NCBI RefSeq assembly: GCF_002101395.1
Contig: NZ_CP019706.1
Span: 2,914,001-2,978,000 of the forward strand
Reading direction: 5' to 3'
Length of the DNA stretch: 64,000 nucleotides
Origin: Pantoea alhagi
GTDB taxonomy: Bacteria; Pseudomonadota; Gammaproteobacteria; Enterobacterales; Enterobacteriaceae
In this document: piece after piece, positions 45,752 through 54,597 of the stretch
Layout of the letters: every line of letters begins with the position of its first letter
How positions within the stretch are numbered: the first letter of the stretch is position 1
Notes under the pieces: model-generated
What the model was told of the DNA's origin: nothing
What the model saw: the letters and a program-made list of their open reading frames with translations, nothing else
Databases searched by the model: none
Translations under genes and position numbers: made by a program

Positions 45752-47161
45752 GTGGGAGCTGGCATCCACCTCGCTAAAATGGATAAAACAGGTCAACAGA
45801 GCCGCATGCGTAAACTCCTTGTCTCCTTTTGTCTGGGCGTGCTGTGTAATCCGGCCAGCTCCCCTGCCTGGGCGGCCTCAGAGCCGAAAGCTGAATTTAA
45901 CTGGCGTGCCGCACCTACTGAGGAGCGCATCGCCACGCTCACGCTACGTGAAGCGATTCTGCGCGCTTTCGCCCGTAATCCGCAAATTGCCCAAGCCGCT
46001 GCACAGATCAATGTGGGTGAGGCGGAGCTGGATGCCGCCAAAAGCGCCTGGTATCCGCAGATTTCCCTGCAGGCGACCGGCGGACGATCGAATCAGACTA
46101 ACTCCTCCGGCAGCCTGAACAATACTGCCTCCGGCGGCGTGATGCTTAGCCAGCTACTGTATGACTTTGGGCGCACCGGCGGAGCGATCAATGAGCAGCA
46201 TGCGCTTTCTGACGCCTACCGTTTTGCCCTGTTCGATACCATGACCACCGTTGCCGCCGATACGCTGCAGACCTATCTGGAAGTGAAGCGCTATCAGGCG
46301 CTGGTGGTGTCTGCACGGAAAAATATCGCCTCGCTGGAGCATGTGCGTGACATCGCCAGACTGCGTGCCGATGCCGGCCTGAATTCGCAGTCTGACGTGC
46401 TGCAGGCGGGCACGCGTCTGGCCGGGATGCGTGCCACGCTGGAGCAGTATCGTGCTCAGCAGCGTTCGGCGCAGGCGCAGCTTACGGTACTCACCGGCGT
46501 CATCTCCGATAACCTGCCAGAGCTACCGGAATCGCTGTTACAGCAGCAGGTAACGCTGGACCGTATCGCCTATGAGAAAAGCGCCGCGGTGCGCAGCGCG
46601 CAGGCCAGGCAGCAGGCGGCCCGCGAGCGGGTTAATCAGGCGGCATCGAATCACTGGCCCACGGTTAAAGTGGAGGCGGGACGTACCCGCTATGAAAACG
46701 ACAACCGATCTTACTGGGATGATGAACTGCAGCTACGGGTAGATGCTCCTCTTTATCAGGGCGGGCTGGTCGATGCCCGCACCCGCTCCGCTGAGGCGGA
46801 GCGTCAGGCGGCACAGGCGGAAATCCAGCGCGCCAAGCTCGATATTAACCAGAACGCCTCCACCGCCTACGCTGACATGATCGGCGCGCAGCAGCGTCAG
46901 CAGGCGGGAGAAGTGCAGCTGGAAAGCGCAGAGCACACCCGTGCGGTTTATGCGGACGAGTACCGGCTCAGCAAGCGCAGCCTCAACGATCTGCTCAGTG
47001 TCGAGCAGGATGTATTTCAGGCTGACAGCATGCGCATCACCGCGCTGTATGACGGCTGGAATGCTACGGTGCGCTATGCGGCAGCGGTGGACAATCTGCT
47101 GGATATGATGGGCATCGACCGCGAAAAGCAGAGCGGCGAGCGTCTGCCTTCACTGAATTAG
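45752..47161 (+). CDS. TolC-family outer-membrane channel of the type I secretion system
   Basis: A 469-residue outer-membrane efflux protein. Two similar halves of long coiled helices are visible (LREAILRAFARNPQIAQA and, later, LDINQNASTAYADMIGAQ). The end, VDNLLDMMGIDREKQ, is typical of the LapE/AggA branch. Its start is uncertain. GTG 45752 has a good TGAGGT site, but the signal peptide itself reads MRKLLVSFCLGVLCNPASS beginning at ATG 45806. It lies 16 bases before the ABC gene and forms the outer channel for the Ig-repeat cargo. Confidence 0.88.
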   Translation: MGAGIHLAKMDKTGQQSRMRKLLVSFCLGVLCNPASSPAWAASEPKAEFNWRAAPTEERIATLTLREAILRAFARNPQIAQAAAQINVGEAELDAAKSAWYPQISLQATGGRSNQTNSSGSLNNTASGGVMLSQLLYDFGRTGGAINEQHALSDAYRFALFDTMTTVAADTLQTYLEVKRYQALVVSARKNIASLEHVRDIARLRADAGLNSQSDVLQAGTRLAGMRATLEQYRAQQRSAQAQLTVLTGVISDNLPELPESLLQQQVTLDRIAYEKSAAVRSAQARQQAARERVNQAASNHWPTVKVEAGRTRYENDNRSYWDDELQLRVDAPLYQGGLVDARTRSAEAERQAAQAEIQRAKLDINQNASTAYADMIGAQQRQQAGEVQLESAEHTRAVYADEYRLSKRSLNDLLSVEQDVFQADSMRITALYDGWNATVRYAAAVDNLLDMMGIDREKQSGERLPSLN

Positions 47162-47177
47162 CAAGCAGGTAACAGAG

Positions 47178-49328
47178 ATGAATAAGGCAGCGACTATGAC
47201 CACCTCTACCGATAACTGGATCGCGGCGATGCTGCGGGTTGCCGCCCGCTTCGGTAAGCCCGCCGATGGTAAAACGCTGCGTCAGCAGATGCGCTGGTTT
47301 GAGCATCTGCCGTCTGATAAACAGCTGGAGCGTCTGGCAGGGCTGCTGGGCCTGCATCTCAGCATGACGCCGCGTGAAAAGTTACGCTGGCGACAGGAGG
47401 TGACGCCGGTGATCCTGCTGCTGGATAACGGCAGCGTGGCGGTGGTCGAGGCGATCGATGCTGAAGGACGCGCGCGCTACTGGCTGAGCGATGGCGGCGA
47501 TGTGGTGCGTGAAAGCGATCTGACAGAGCTGCTGGCGCAAAGTCAGCAGCAGGTGGCGGTGCCCGGCGTGGCGGCGCGCGCACGTGATGCGCGCATTGAT
47601 GAGTTTGTGCGGCCGTATGAGGAGCACTGGTTCTGGAAAAACTTTCGCGGCATGGGGCGGCGCATCGCTGAAATCTCTCTCGCCTCGGTGGTGGGTAATG
47701 TGCTGGCGCTGGCGGGCATCCTGTTTTCAATGCAGGTTTATGACCGCGTGATCCCGGCGCAGTCGGAGCCGACGCTGTGGGTGCTATTTGCCGGCGTGCT
47801 GATCGCCGCCGCGATTGAATATCTGATCCGTCTGATGCGTACCCAGGTCTCCGATCTGATGGGCAAACGCATCGATCTCAAGATCTCTTCCATGCTGTTC
47901 GCGCGAGCGATGAATATTCGTAACGAAGCGCGGCCAAAATCCACCGGTTCTTTTATCTCGCAGCTGCGTGAGATCGATCAGGTACGCGAGCTGTTGACCT
48001 CCACCACCGTCGGCGCGGCGGCGGATCTGCCGTTTGTTATTCTGTTCCTGTTTATCATGGGTTTTATCGGCGGTCCGCTGGTGATCATTCCGCTGCTGGC
48101 GATCCCGCTGATTGTGATCCCCGGCCTGCTGGTGCAGATCCCGATGGCAAAGCTGGCGAAGGAAGGGATGCGCGAAGGAGCGCTGCGTAATGCGGTGCTG
48201 GTGGAAACCATTGAGGGCGTAGAGGATATCAAAGCGCTACAGGCGGAGCCCTATTTCCAGCGCCAGTGGGAGCAGACGCATGAAGTGAGCGCCGCTATCG
48301 GCATGAAACAGCGGCTGTGGGGAGCGAGACTCACCGGCTGGGCCTCATCGGTACAGCAACTGACCTACGCGAGCATGCTGGTATACGGCACCTATCTGGT
48401 GCTGGCGGGCGATATCACCACCGGCACGCTGGTCGCCAGCAGTCTGCTCTCCTCGCGCACCATTGCGCCGCTGATGCAGCTGACGATGATTTTCTCACGC
48501 TGGCAGCATGCCAAAAGCGCGATGAAAGGGCTGGATGAGCTGCTGAAAAAGCCGCTCGATCAGCCGGAAGAGGGTGAGATGGCGCACTGCCCGACGCTGA
48601 CCGGTCATTACGATCTGCGTAACGTGCAGTACACCTACGATGATGAAAATGTCAAAAATGTGCTGAACATCGGACAGCTGCAGATCAAGCCAGGCGAGCG
48701 CATCGCGCTGCTGGGCAAGGTTGGCGCCGGAAAATCGACGCTGCTCAAGCTGCTGGCGGGACAGGCAAAAGCAACGCAGGGCAAGGTGATTGTTGATGGC
48801 GTGGATATCAGTCGTATCGATCCGGTTGATTTGCGGCGTCAGCTGGGCTGGCTGTCGCAGGACTCCCGGCTGTTTTTCGGTACCCTGCGGCAAAACCTGA
48901 TGTTGGGCAATCCGCACGCCAGCGAGCAGGAGATGCTGCAGGCGCTGCGCGTCAGCGGCGCACTGAGCCTGGTACAGCAGGATGCCGCCAGCCTGGATCG
49001 TATTATTAACGAGGGTGGCCGTGGCCTCTCCGGCGGTCAGCGGCAGATGGTGCTTATCAGCCGTATGATCCTGCGTCAGCCGCAGGTGGTGCTGCTGGAT
49101 GAACCCACCGCCTCGATGGATGAACAACTGGAAGAGCATGTGATCCGGCAAATGAAAAGCTGGCTAAGCGGACGCACGCTGGTATTGGTAACCCATCGTC
49201 CGGCGCTGTTAAAGCTGGTGGACAGGATTGTGGTGATGGACAACGGTCGTATTGTCGCCGATGGCCCGCGCGATGACATTTTGCGTAGCGCCAGCACGGC
49301 GAAGCCAACCAAAGGAGATGCCGCATGA
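47178..49328 (+). CDS. Type I secretion ABC transporter (permease-ATPase, LapB-like)
   Basis: A 716-residue fused permease-ATPase of the inner membrane. The N-terminal ~130 residues form a peptidase-C39-like domain without a catalytic cysteine, as in RTX/adhesin exporters that do not cleave their cargo. A six-helix membrane domain spans ~165-440. The ATPase has Walker A GKVGAGKST near 513, signature LSGGQ at 617, and Walker B VVLLDEP with Asp641. It overlaps the HlyD gene by 4 bases, so the two are translationally coupled. Confidence 0.93.
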   Translation: MNKAATMTTSTDNWIAAMLRVAARFGKPADGKTLRQQMRWFEHLPSDKQLERLAGLLGLHLSMTPREKLRWRQEVTPVILLLDNGSVAVVEAIDAEGRARYWLSDGGDVVRESDLTELLAQSQQQVAVPGVAARARDARIDEFVRPYEEHWFWKNFRGMGRRIAEISLASVVGNVLALAGILFSMQVYDRVIPAQSEPTLWVLFAGVLIAAAIEYLIRLMRTQVSDLMGKRIDLKISSMLFARAMNIRNEARPKSTGSFISQLREIDQVRELLTSTTVGAAADLPFVILFLFIMGFIGGPLVIIPLLAIPLIVIPGLLVQIPMAKLAKEGMREGALRNAVLVETIEGVEDIKALQAEPYFQRQWEQTHEVSAAIGMKQRLWGARLTGWASSVQQLTYASMLVYGTYLVLAGDITTGTLVASSLLSSRTIAPLMQLTMIFSRWQHAKSAMKGLDELLKKPLDQPEEGEMAHCPTLTGHYDLRNVQYTYDDENVKNVLNIGQLQIKPGERIALLGKVGAGKSTLLKLLAGQAKATQGKVIVDGVDISRIDPVDLRRQLGWLSQDSRLFFGTLRQNLMLGNPHASEQEMLQALRVSGALSLVQQDAASLDRIINEGGRGLSGGQRQMVLISRMILRQPQVVLLDEPTASMDEQLEEHVIRQMKSWLSGRTLVLVTHRPALLKLVDRIVVMDNGRIVADGPRDDILRSASTAKPTKGDAA

Positions 49329-50494
49329 CGCAGGTTACGGTTGATCGCCAGTTAAAAACCCATGAACGCCGTACCTCGCTGATTATCTGGCTGTGCAGCG
49401 TGGCGCTGGTAATCTTTTTGGTCTGGGCGCATTTCGCTATTCTCGATGAAGTCACGGTGGGCACCGGCAAGGTGACGCCCTCCAGCCGGGCGCAGGTGAT
49501 TGAGAGCCTTGACGGCGGTATCGTTAACCAACTGAACGTGCATGAAGGGGATATTGTCAGCAAAGGGCAGGTTCTGGCGCGGCTCGATCCAACCCGCTTT
49601 CAGTCCAGTTTTGGCGAGGCGCAGTCAAAAGTACGCACTCTGCGTGCCTCAGCGGAGCGATTACGCGCCGAGCTTACCGGCGAGCCGCTGCAGTTTAGCG
49701 AGCAAACGCTACGTGAGCCGGAACTGGTAGCGCGTGAAACGCAGCTCTATGAGTCACGACGCCGTAATCTACTGGAAACCGTCAACAACCTGCAGCAGTC
49801 GCTGAAGCTGGTGCAGGAAGAGTTACGCATGACCGCGCCGCTGGTGGCGAAGGGGGCGGCGGGCGAGGTGGAAGTGATCCGTCTGCGTCGTCAGGTGAGC
49901 GAACTGCGCGGCAAAATCGACGAAGCGCGTAATGAATATGCGGTGCGCGCGCGCGAAGAACAGGTCAAAAATAATGCCGAGCTGGACGCCCAGCTACAGG
50001 GATTGACCGGCAAAGAGGATCAGCTGACGCGTGCCACGCTGTTATCCCCGGTGCGCGGCATTGTAAAAGATATTCAGGTGACCACGGTTGGAGGCGTGTT
50101 GCAGCCGGGCGGTAAATTGATGGAGATTGTGCCGCTGGAGGATCAGCTACTGATTGAAACCCGCATTAACCCGCGCGATATCGCCTATATTCGCCCTGGC
50201 CTGCCTGCCGTAGTGAAAATTACCGCCTACGACTCTTCAATTTATGGCGATCTGGATGGCGAAGTGGAAACGGTTTCCCCGGATACCCTGCAGGATGAGG
50301 TAAAGCGCGATCAGTACTACTATCGTGTTTACGTGCGCACGCAAAAAGCGGAGCTGGTTAATCGCGCTGGCCGTAAATTTCCAATTTTGCCTGGCATGGT
50401 CGCGAATGTAGAGATAAAAACCGGTCAAAAATCAGTAATGGATTATTTAATTAAACCGCTAAATAAAATTAACGAAGCGATGCGTGAACGTTAA
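49325..50494 (+). CDS. Type I secretion membrane-fusion protein (HlyD/LapC-like)
   Basis: A 389-residue periplasmic adaptor anchored by one N-terminal membrane helix (~18-40). The lipoyl-like half GGIVNQLNVHEGDIVSKGQ is followed by a long coiled-coil hairpin (~100-235) and the second lipoyl half SPVRGIVKDIQVTT. The C-terminal motif PGMVANVEIKTGQKSVMDYL is the HlyD family signature. It bridges the ABC exporter and the TolC-type channel. The ATG overlaps the ABC stop. Confidence 0.94.
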   Translation: MTQVTVDRQLKTHERRTSLIIWLCSVALVIFLVWAHFAILDEVTVGTGKVTPSSRAQVIESLDGGIVNQLNVHEGDIVSKGQVLARLDPTRFQSSFGEAQSKVRTLRASAERLRAELTGEPLQFSEQTLREPELVARETQLYESRRRNLLETVNNLQQSLKLVQEELRMTAPLVAKGAAGEVEVIRLRRQVSELRGKIDEARNEYAVRAREEQVKNNAELDAQLQGLTGKEDQLTRATLLSPVRGIVKDIQVTTVGGVLQPGGKLMEIVPLEDQLLIETRINPRDIAYIRPGLPAVVKITAYDSSIYGDLDGEVETVSPDTLQDEVKRDQYYYRVYVRTQKAELVNRAGRKFPILPGMVANVEIKTGQKSVMDYLIKPLNKINEAMRER

Positions 50495-50655
50495 GCGCCG
50501 TAGCTTATTTTTTGTGACACAACGCAAAAAATAATGGGCGTAAGAAATAACCCAGACGAGTCTCTCAGAGTTTACTCTTTTCCCGTTTTATAATGTGCGC
50601 GCTGTTAAAAAGTAAAACGTGCGTATCAGGTTAAATAAATACAGGAAATAAGTTA

Positions 50656-51516
50656 ATGGATGTTTTAACGCAAAAAAATGGTGACGGTATTGTTATTACG
50701 CTACACAAACCCAGCGGTGAAGGTAAAAAAACGGTTATCGTTTTGTGTCATGGTTTCTGCGGCATTCGCGAAATTCTACTGCCGGCATTTGCCGAAGCCT
50801 TTGCCGGGGCCGGTTTCGCGGCTATTACCTTTGATTACCGTGGATTTGGCGACAGTGACGGTGAGCGGGGCCGCCTGATCCCTGCAATGCAGATTGCTGA
50901 CATTCTTTCAGTGGTGCGCTGGGCTCAGCAGCAGCCAGAGCTTGATGCACAACGCATCGGTCTCTGGGGAACCTCTTTTGGCGGATGCCATGTTTTTGGC
51001 GCGGCGGCGGAAGTACCGGAAATTAAATGTATTGTCAGCCAGCTGGCCTTTGCCGATGGTGAAGCGATCGTTAGCGGCCAAATGAATGAGCAAGAGAAAA
51101 ACGCCTTTATTGCCACGCTGGATAAAATGGCTGAAAAGCAGAGAAATAGCGGTAAAGAGATGATGGTGAGCGTCAACCGCGTATTAAGCGATGCCGAATC
51201 CAAAGCCTTCTTTGAAGAGAACCGTGCACTTTATCCGAAGATGGATATTAAAATTCCGTTCCTGACGGTGCGCGAAACATTACAATATAAACCTGCTCTT
51301 TTTGCCGCTCAGGTCACATGCCCTTCGCTGGTGGTGATTGCCGAAAATGATACGGTTAATCCACCGGAGCAGGGCCGCGCTTTATTTGCCGCAATTGGCG
51401 CTCAGGAGAAAAAACTGTATGAGCAGGCCGATGCCCGTCATTACGATATCTATACCGGCGCACATTTTCAGCAGGTTATTCGCGTTCAGACAGAGTGGTT
51501 TAAAAAATATTTGTAA
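50656..51516 (+). CDS. Alpha/beta hydrolase of unknown substrate
   Basis: A 286-residue cytoplasmic-type hydrolase. The oxyanion region is VIVLCHGFCGIR, the nucleophile is Ser107 in GTSFGG, and the probable triad partners are Asp232 (IAENDTVNPPE) and His262 (DARHYDIY). A lid-like insertion lies at 135-200. Related proteins act as esterases or dienelactone-hydrolase-like enzymes; the substrate is unknown. It sits alone between the secretion genes and micF, with CAGGAAATAAG upstream of the ATG. Confidence 0.8.
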   Translation: MDVLTQKNGDGIVITLHKPSGEGKKTVIVLCHGFCGIREILLPAFAEAFAGAGFAAITFDYRGFGDSDGERGRLIPAMQIADILSVVRWAQQQPELDAQRIGLWGTSFGGCHVFGAAAEVPEIKCIVSQLAFADGEAIVSGQMNEQEKNAFIATLDKMAEKQRNSGKEMMVSVNRVLSDAESKAFFEENRALYPKMDIKIPFLTVRETLQYKPALFAAQVTCPSLVVIAENDTVNPPEQGRALFAAIGAQEKKLYEQADARHYDIYTGAHFQQVIRVQTEWFKKYL

Positions 51517-51586
51517 CTGAACAGGGGCGGATAACCGCCAGTTATCAGCTGGCGCGCTTGTGGTGGGGCGCTGGTTAAAAATTGAT

Positions 51587-51682
51587 AAAAAAAAGCCGGA
51601 CAGTCAATGTCCGGCGGAATATAAGGGTAAAACAGCTCATTCAGGGTGAATGAAGGTAATAATGAAATAAAATGATGATAGC
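51587..51682 (-). ncRNA. micF: MicF antisense small RNA
   Basis: On the minus strand, divergent from ompC, the 96-base segment starts GCTATCATCATT, identical to the 5' end of E. coli MicF. It keeps the ATTACC-TTCATTCA middle portion that pairs with the ompF leader. It ends with a perfect CCGGACA/TGTCCGG hairpin and an eight-T run at 51594-51587. MicF with Hfq blocks translation of ompF mRNA. Position beside ompC is as in E. coli. Confidence is high from sequence and synteny together. Confidence 0.92.
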
Positions 51683-51837
51683 GGGATCTATTTTATAACC
51701 CTGGATAAGAAATTTTTTATCATTCAGTGCTGATGCGACGGTTATTTTTAACTCACTGATAACGTGTAATAAAGATATTTCTTATCAAATAGTGCTCTAT
51801 TTTTTAACGCTCTGTGCTGTTTAAAAGTTCCCCGTAA

Positions 51838-51905
51838 TTTACATTTTCGGGTAAAAATAAAATATAACGAAACAGTTTTGGAAATTTAGTAGCATTTTCT
51901 TTATG
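51838..51905 (+). promoter_or_regulatory. OmpR-type control region of ompC
   Basis: Three tandem ~20-base AT-rich segments begin TTTACATTTT (51838), then one containing AACGAAACAGTT, then GGAAATTTAGTAGCATTTT. They parallel the C1, C2 and C3 OmpR sites of E. coli ompC in order and spacing. The likely -10 lies near TAGTAGCATT. The exact transcription start was not determined. Confidence 0.6.
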
Positions 51906-52005
51906 GATTATTACTTCTGGCGATTGAACAATGAGCTGCCGACTGAAAAATAAACGTTCGGTAAGCAGTGGCAATTATAAGGCACATAACCAGAGGGTAA
52001 TAAAA

Positions 52006-53109
52006 ATGAAACGTCATATTCTCTCCCTGATGGTCCCGGCGCTGTTAGTAGCAGGCTCCGCAGGCGCAGCAGAGATTTATAATAAAGACGGCAACAAGCT
52101 TGACCTGTTCGGCAAAGTGGACGGTCTGCACTATTTCTCTGACAACGACGGCAGCGACGGCGACCAATCCTATCTGCGTTTCGGCTTTAAAGGCGAAACC
52201 CAAATCTCTGAACAGCTGACCGGCTACGGCCAGTGGGAGTATCAGGTTGCTCTGAACCATTCCGAAGACGAAGGCACCGAAGATTCTTATACGCGTGTTG
52301 GCTTTGCCGGTATCAAATTTGGTGACGCAGGTTCGTTCGACTACGGTCGTAACTACGGCGTAGCTTACGACATCGGCGCATGGACCGATGTCCTGCCAGA
52401 GTTCGGCGGCGATACCTACGGTGCAGACAACTTTATGTTCCAGCGCGCTAACGGCGTAGCTACCTACCGTAACAACAACTTCTTCGGCCTGGTTGACGGC
52501 TGGAACTTTGCCGTACAGTACCAGGGCAAAAACGACAGCAACCCGGAAGAAGTTGGCAGCCGTAAAGCTGTGGCGCAGAACGGCGACGGCTGGGGCCTGA
52601 GCACCACTTATGACCTGGGCAACGGCCTGGGCCTGGGTGCGGCAATGTTCCAGTCTGACCGTACTAACTACCAGAACAGCGGCGCGATTCTTGGCAACGG
52701 CGACAAAGCGGAAGCTTATACCGGCGGCCTGAAATATGACGCAAACAACATCTACCTGGCGGCGATGTATACCCGTTCTTATAACGCTACCCGTTTCGGC
52801 GACGACGATCAGGCAGCCTACGGTTTTGCTGATAAAGCAGACAACTGGGAACTGGTTGCGCAGTATCAGTTCGACTTCGGTCTGCGTCCGTCTCTGGCTT
52901 ACGTGACCTCACGCGGTAAAGATATTCAGGGTTACGGCAAGCAGAACCTGAAAAAGTATATCGACGTAGGCGCGACTTACTACTTCAACAAAAACATGTC
53001 TACCTATGTTGATTACCAGATCAACCTGCTGGATGACAACGAGTTTACCGACGCAGCTGGCATCAACACCGACGATGTTGTGGCGCTGGGCCTGGTTTAT
53101 CAGTTCTGA
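52006..53109 (+). CDS. ompC: General outer-membrane porin OmpC
   Basis: A 367-residue trimeric porin. The ATG at 52006 follows an AGAGGGTAAT site and starts a Sec signal peptide (MKRHILSLMVPALLVAGSAG), and the mature protein starts AEIYNKDGNKLDLFGKVDGL. The constriction loop L3 reads LPEFGGDTYGADNFM, and the last residue is phenylalanine as needed for barrel assembly. Sixteen beta strands fit the length. An upstream in-frame ATG at 51931 lies in the leader and is not used. MicF lies divergent and a strong terminator follows. Confidence 0.96.
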   Translation: MKRHILSLMVPALLVAGSAGAAEIYNKDGNKLDLFGKVDGLHYFSDNDGSDGDQSYLRFGFKGETQISEQLTGYGQWEYQVALNHSEDEGTEDSYTRVGFAGIKFGDAGSFDYGRNYGVAYDIGAWTDVLPEFGGDTYGADNFMFQRANGVATYRNNNFFGLVDGWNFAVQYQGKNDSNPEEVGSRKAVAQNGDGWGLSTTYDLGNGLGLGAAMFQSDRTNYQNSGAILGNGDKAEAYTGGLKYDANNIYLAAMYTRSYNATRFGDDDQAAYGFADKADNWELVAQYQFDFGLRPSLAYVTSRGKDIQGYGKQNLKKYIDVGATYYFNKNMSTYVDYQINLLDDNEFTDAAGINTDDVVALGLVYQF

Positions 53110-53126
53110 TTATTCCCGCTCTCTGC

Positions 53127-53153
53127 AAGGCGACGCTCAGCGTCGCCTTTTTT
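53127..53153 (+). terminator. Rho-independent terminator of ompC
   Basis: A perfect 10-bp stem (53127-53136 with 53140-53149), 3-base loop and T run to 53153 follow the ompC stop by 17 bases. Confidence 0.95.
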
Positions 53154-53163
53154 ACGCCTCGCT

Positions 53164-53316
53164 TTATGAGGGTGCAGAACCCTCGCTGGTTTGCGCGTCG
53201 GGCGTCATTTTCAGCGCATCTCCCCACATACCTTCAAACCCCATGCCGCCAAGCGTAAAGCCGCAACAGGCCAGGAGGCGGTAGATCCACTGTTGGCGCG
53301 AGCCTGCATAGCGCAT
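53164..53316 (-). CDS. Small hypothetical protein with one hydrophobic segment
   Basis: A 50-residue frame starts at ATG 53316, preceded at about 7 bases by a clear TAGGGGAA ribosome site; a second ATG two codons upstream is too close to that site. The product has one hydrophobic stretch (WIYRLLACCGFTLGGMGFEG) and a polar tail. I do not recognise it. It lies in the 330-base gap between ompC and apbE on the opposite strand. The ribosome site is the main support; function is unknown. Confidence 0.45.
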   Translation of the reverse strand: MRYAGSRQQWIYRLLACCGFTLGGMGFEGMWGDALKMTPDAQTSEGSAPS

Positions 53317-53496
53317 ATGCATTTCCCCTAATAGCGTTAACCTGCCTGAATGAAGCACATCTCGTGCCAGCTTTGTTTTGCCCGTTAATCCGGATTTAAG
53401 GCACATTTGTCAACATAGCCTGGGCAGAAATGGGGCAAAATGTGCCGCCACGGTGCGTCGTGCGCAGTGCCGCCTCGCCGAACAATACAACGACAG

Positions 53497-54561
53497 ATGA
53501 AGATGAAAGCAATGAAAAAAAGAGCGCTGGCAGCGGTAATGCTGCTGGGATTGCTGGCGACGGGCTGTGAACGGCAGCAGACGCCGACGGATAACGGGCT
53601 GGTGCTGACAGGTAAAACCATGGGAACCCAGTGGCGCGTTAGCCTGGCGGGCGTGTCAGCAGATCGACAAGAGGAGCTGCGTGCGAAAATTCAGCAGCAG
53701 CTGGACGAGGATGACCACGAGCTGTCAACGTGGAAAAAGGACTCCGTACTGTCGCGCTTTAACCAATCTCATGACCTCAGTCCGCAGCCGATTAGCCAGG
53801 AGATGGCCAATATCGTCACAGTATCGCTGCGTATCGGCAGGTTAACCCAGGGCGCGATGGATATTACCGTGGGGCCGCTGGTTAATCTGTGGGGTTTTGG
53901 TCCGGATAAACAGCCGTTGCATACGCCGTCGCAGGCGGAGATTAATGCGGCGAAAGCGCTGACCGGCCTGCAACATTTGCAGGTGATTGAACGCGCCGAC
54001 GGTGCTTATCTGCAGAAAGATTTGCCGGGGCTGTATGTCGATCTCTCTACCATGGGAGAGGGCTTCGCTACCGATCATCTGGCGCGCCTGATGGAAAAGG
54101 AGGGCATCCATAACTATCTGGTCTCGGTTGGCGGCGCAGTGCTGACGCGTGGCCGTAATACTGCGGGCAAAACCTGGCGGGTGGCGATTCAGAAACCCAC
54201 CGATCGTGAGAACGCTGTGCAGGCGCTGGTCAATTTACAGGGGCATGGCATCAGCACGTCAGGCAGCTACCGCAACTATTACGAGCTGGACGGCAGACGC
54301 ATTTCGCACGTCATCGATCCGCAAAGCGGTCAGCCCATTGAACACCGTCTGGTCTCTGTGACCGTTATCGCCACGACCGCGCTGGAAGCAGACGGCTGGG
54401 ATACCGGTCTGATGGTGCTGGGGACCGAAAAAGCCAAAGCGCTGGCGCTGCGGGAAAAGCTGGCGGTCTATCTGATTACCAAAGATAAAGAGGGTTTCAG
54501 CAGCTGGATGTCGCCACAGTTTCGCGCATTTATGTTGCAGGGTGCCTCTGCGTCCCGTTAG
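53497..54561 (+). CDS. apbE: FAD:protein FMN transferase ApbE (lipoprotein)
   Basis: ApbE attaches FMN to threonine residues of target proteins such as the Na+-pumping NADH dehydrogenase subunits. The product has a lipoprotein signal (AAVMLLGLLATGC, lipobox LATGC), then LTGKTMGTQWRV, GAMDITVGPLVNLWGFGP, VDLSTMGEGFATD and GISTSGSYRNYYE, all family landmarks. The start is set at ATG 53497; ATG 53512 is also possible, while the longer frame from 53440 has an unlikely N-terminus. About 350 residues, as in E. coli. alkB follows 36 bases later. Confidence 0.95.
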   Translation: MKMKAMKKRALAAVMLLGLLATGCERQQTPTDNGLVLTGKTMGTQWRVSLAGVSADRQEELRAKIQQQLDEDDHELSTWKKDSVLSRFNQSHDLSPQPISQEMANIVTVSLRIGRLTQGAMDITVGPLVNLWGFGPDKQPLHTPSQAEINAAKALTGLQHLQVIERADGAYLQKDLPGLYVDLSTMGEGFATDHLARLMEKEGIHNYLVSVGGAVLTRGRNTAGKTWRVAIQKPTDRENAVQALVNLQGHGISTSGSYRNYYELDGRRISHVIDPQSGQPIEHRLVSVTVIATTALEADGWDTGLMVLGTEKAKALALREKLAVYLITKDKEGFSSWMSPQFRAFMLQGASASR

Positions 54562-54597
54562 CATGCAACAAGGTTTACGGCGGAAAGCGGAGCGGCA

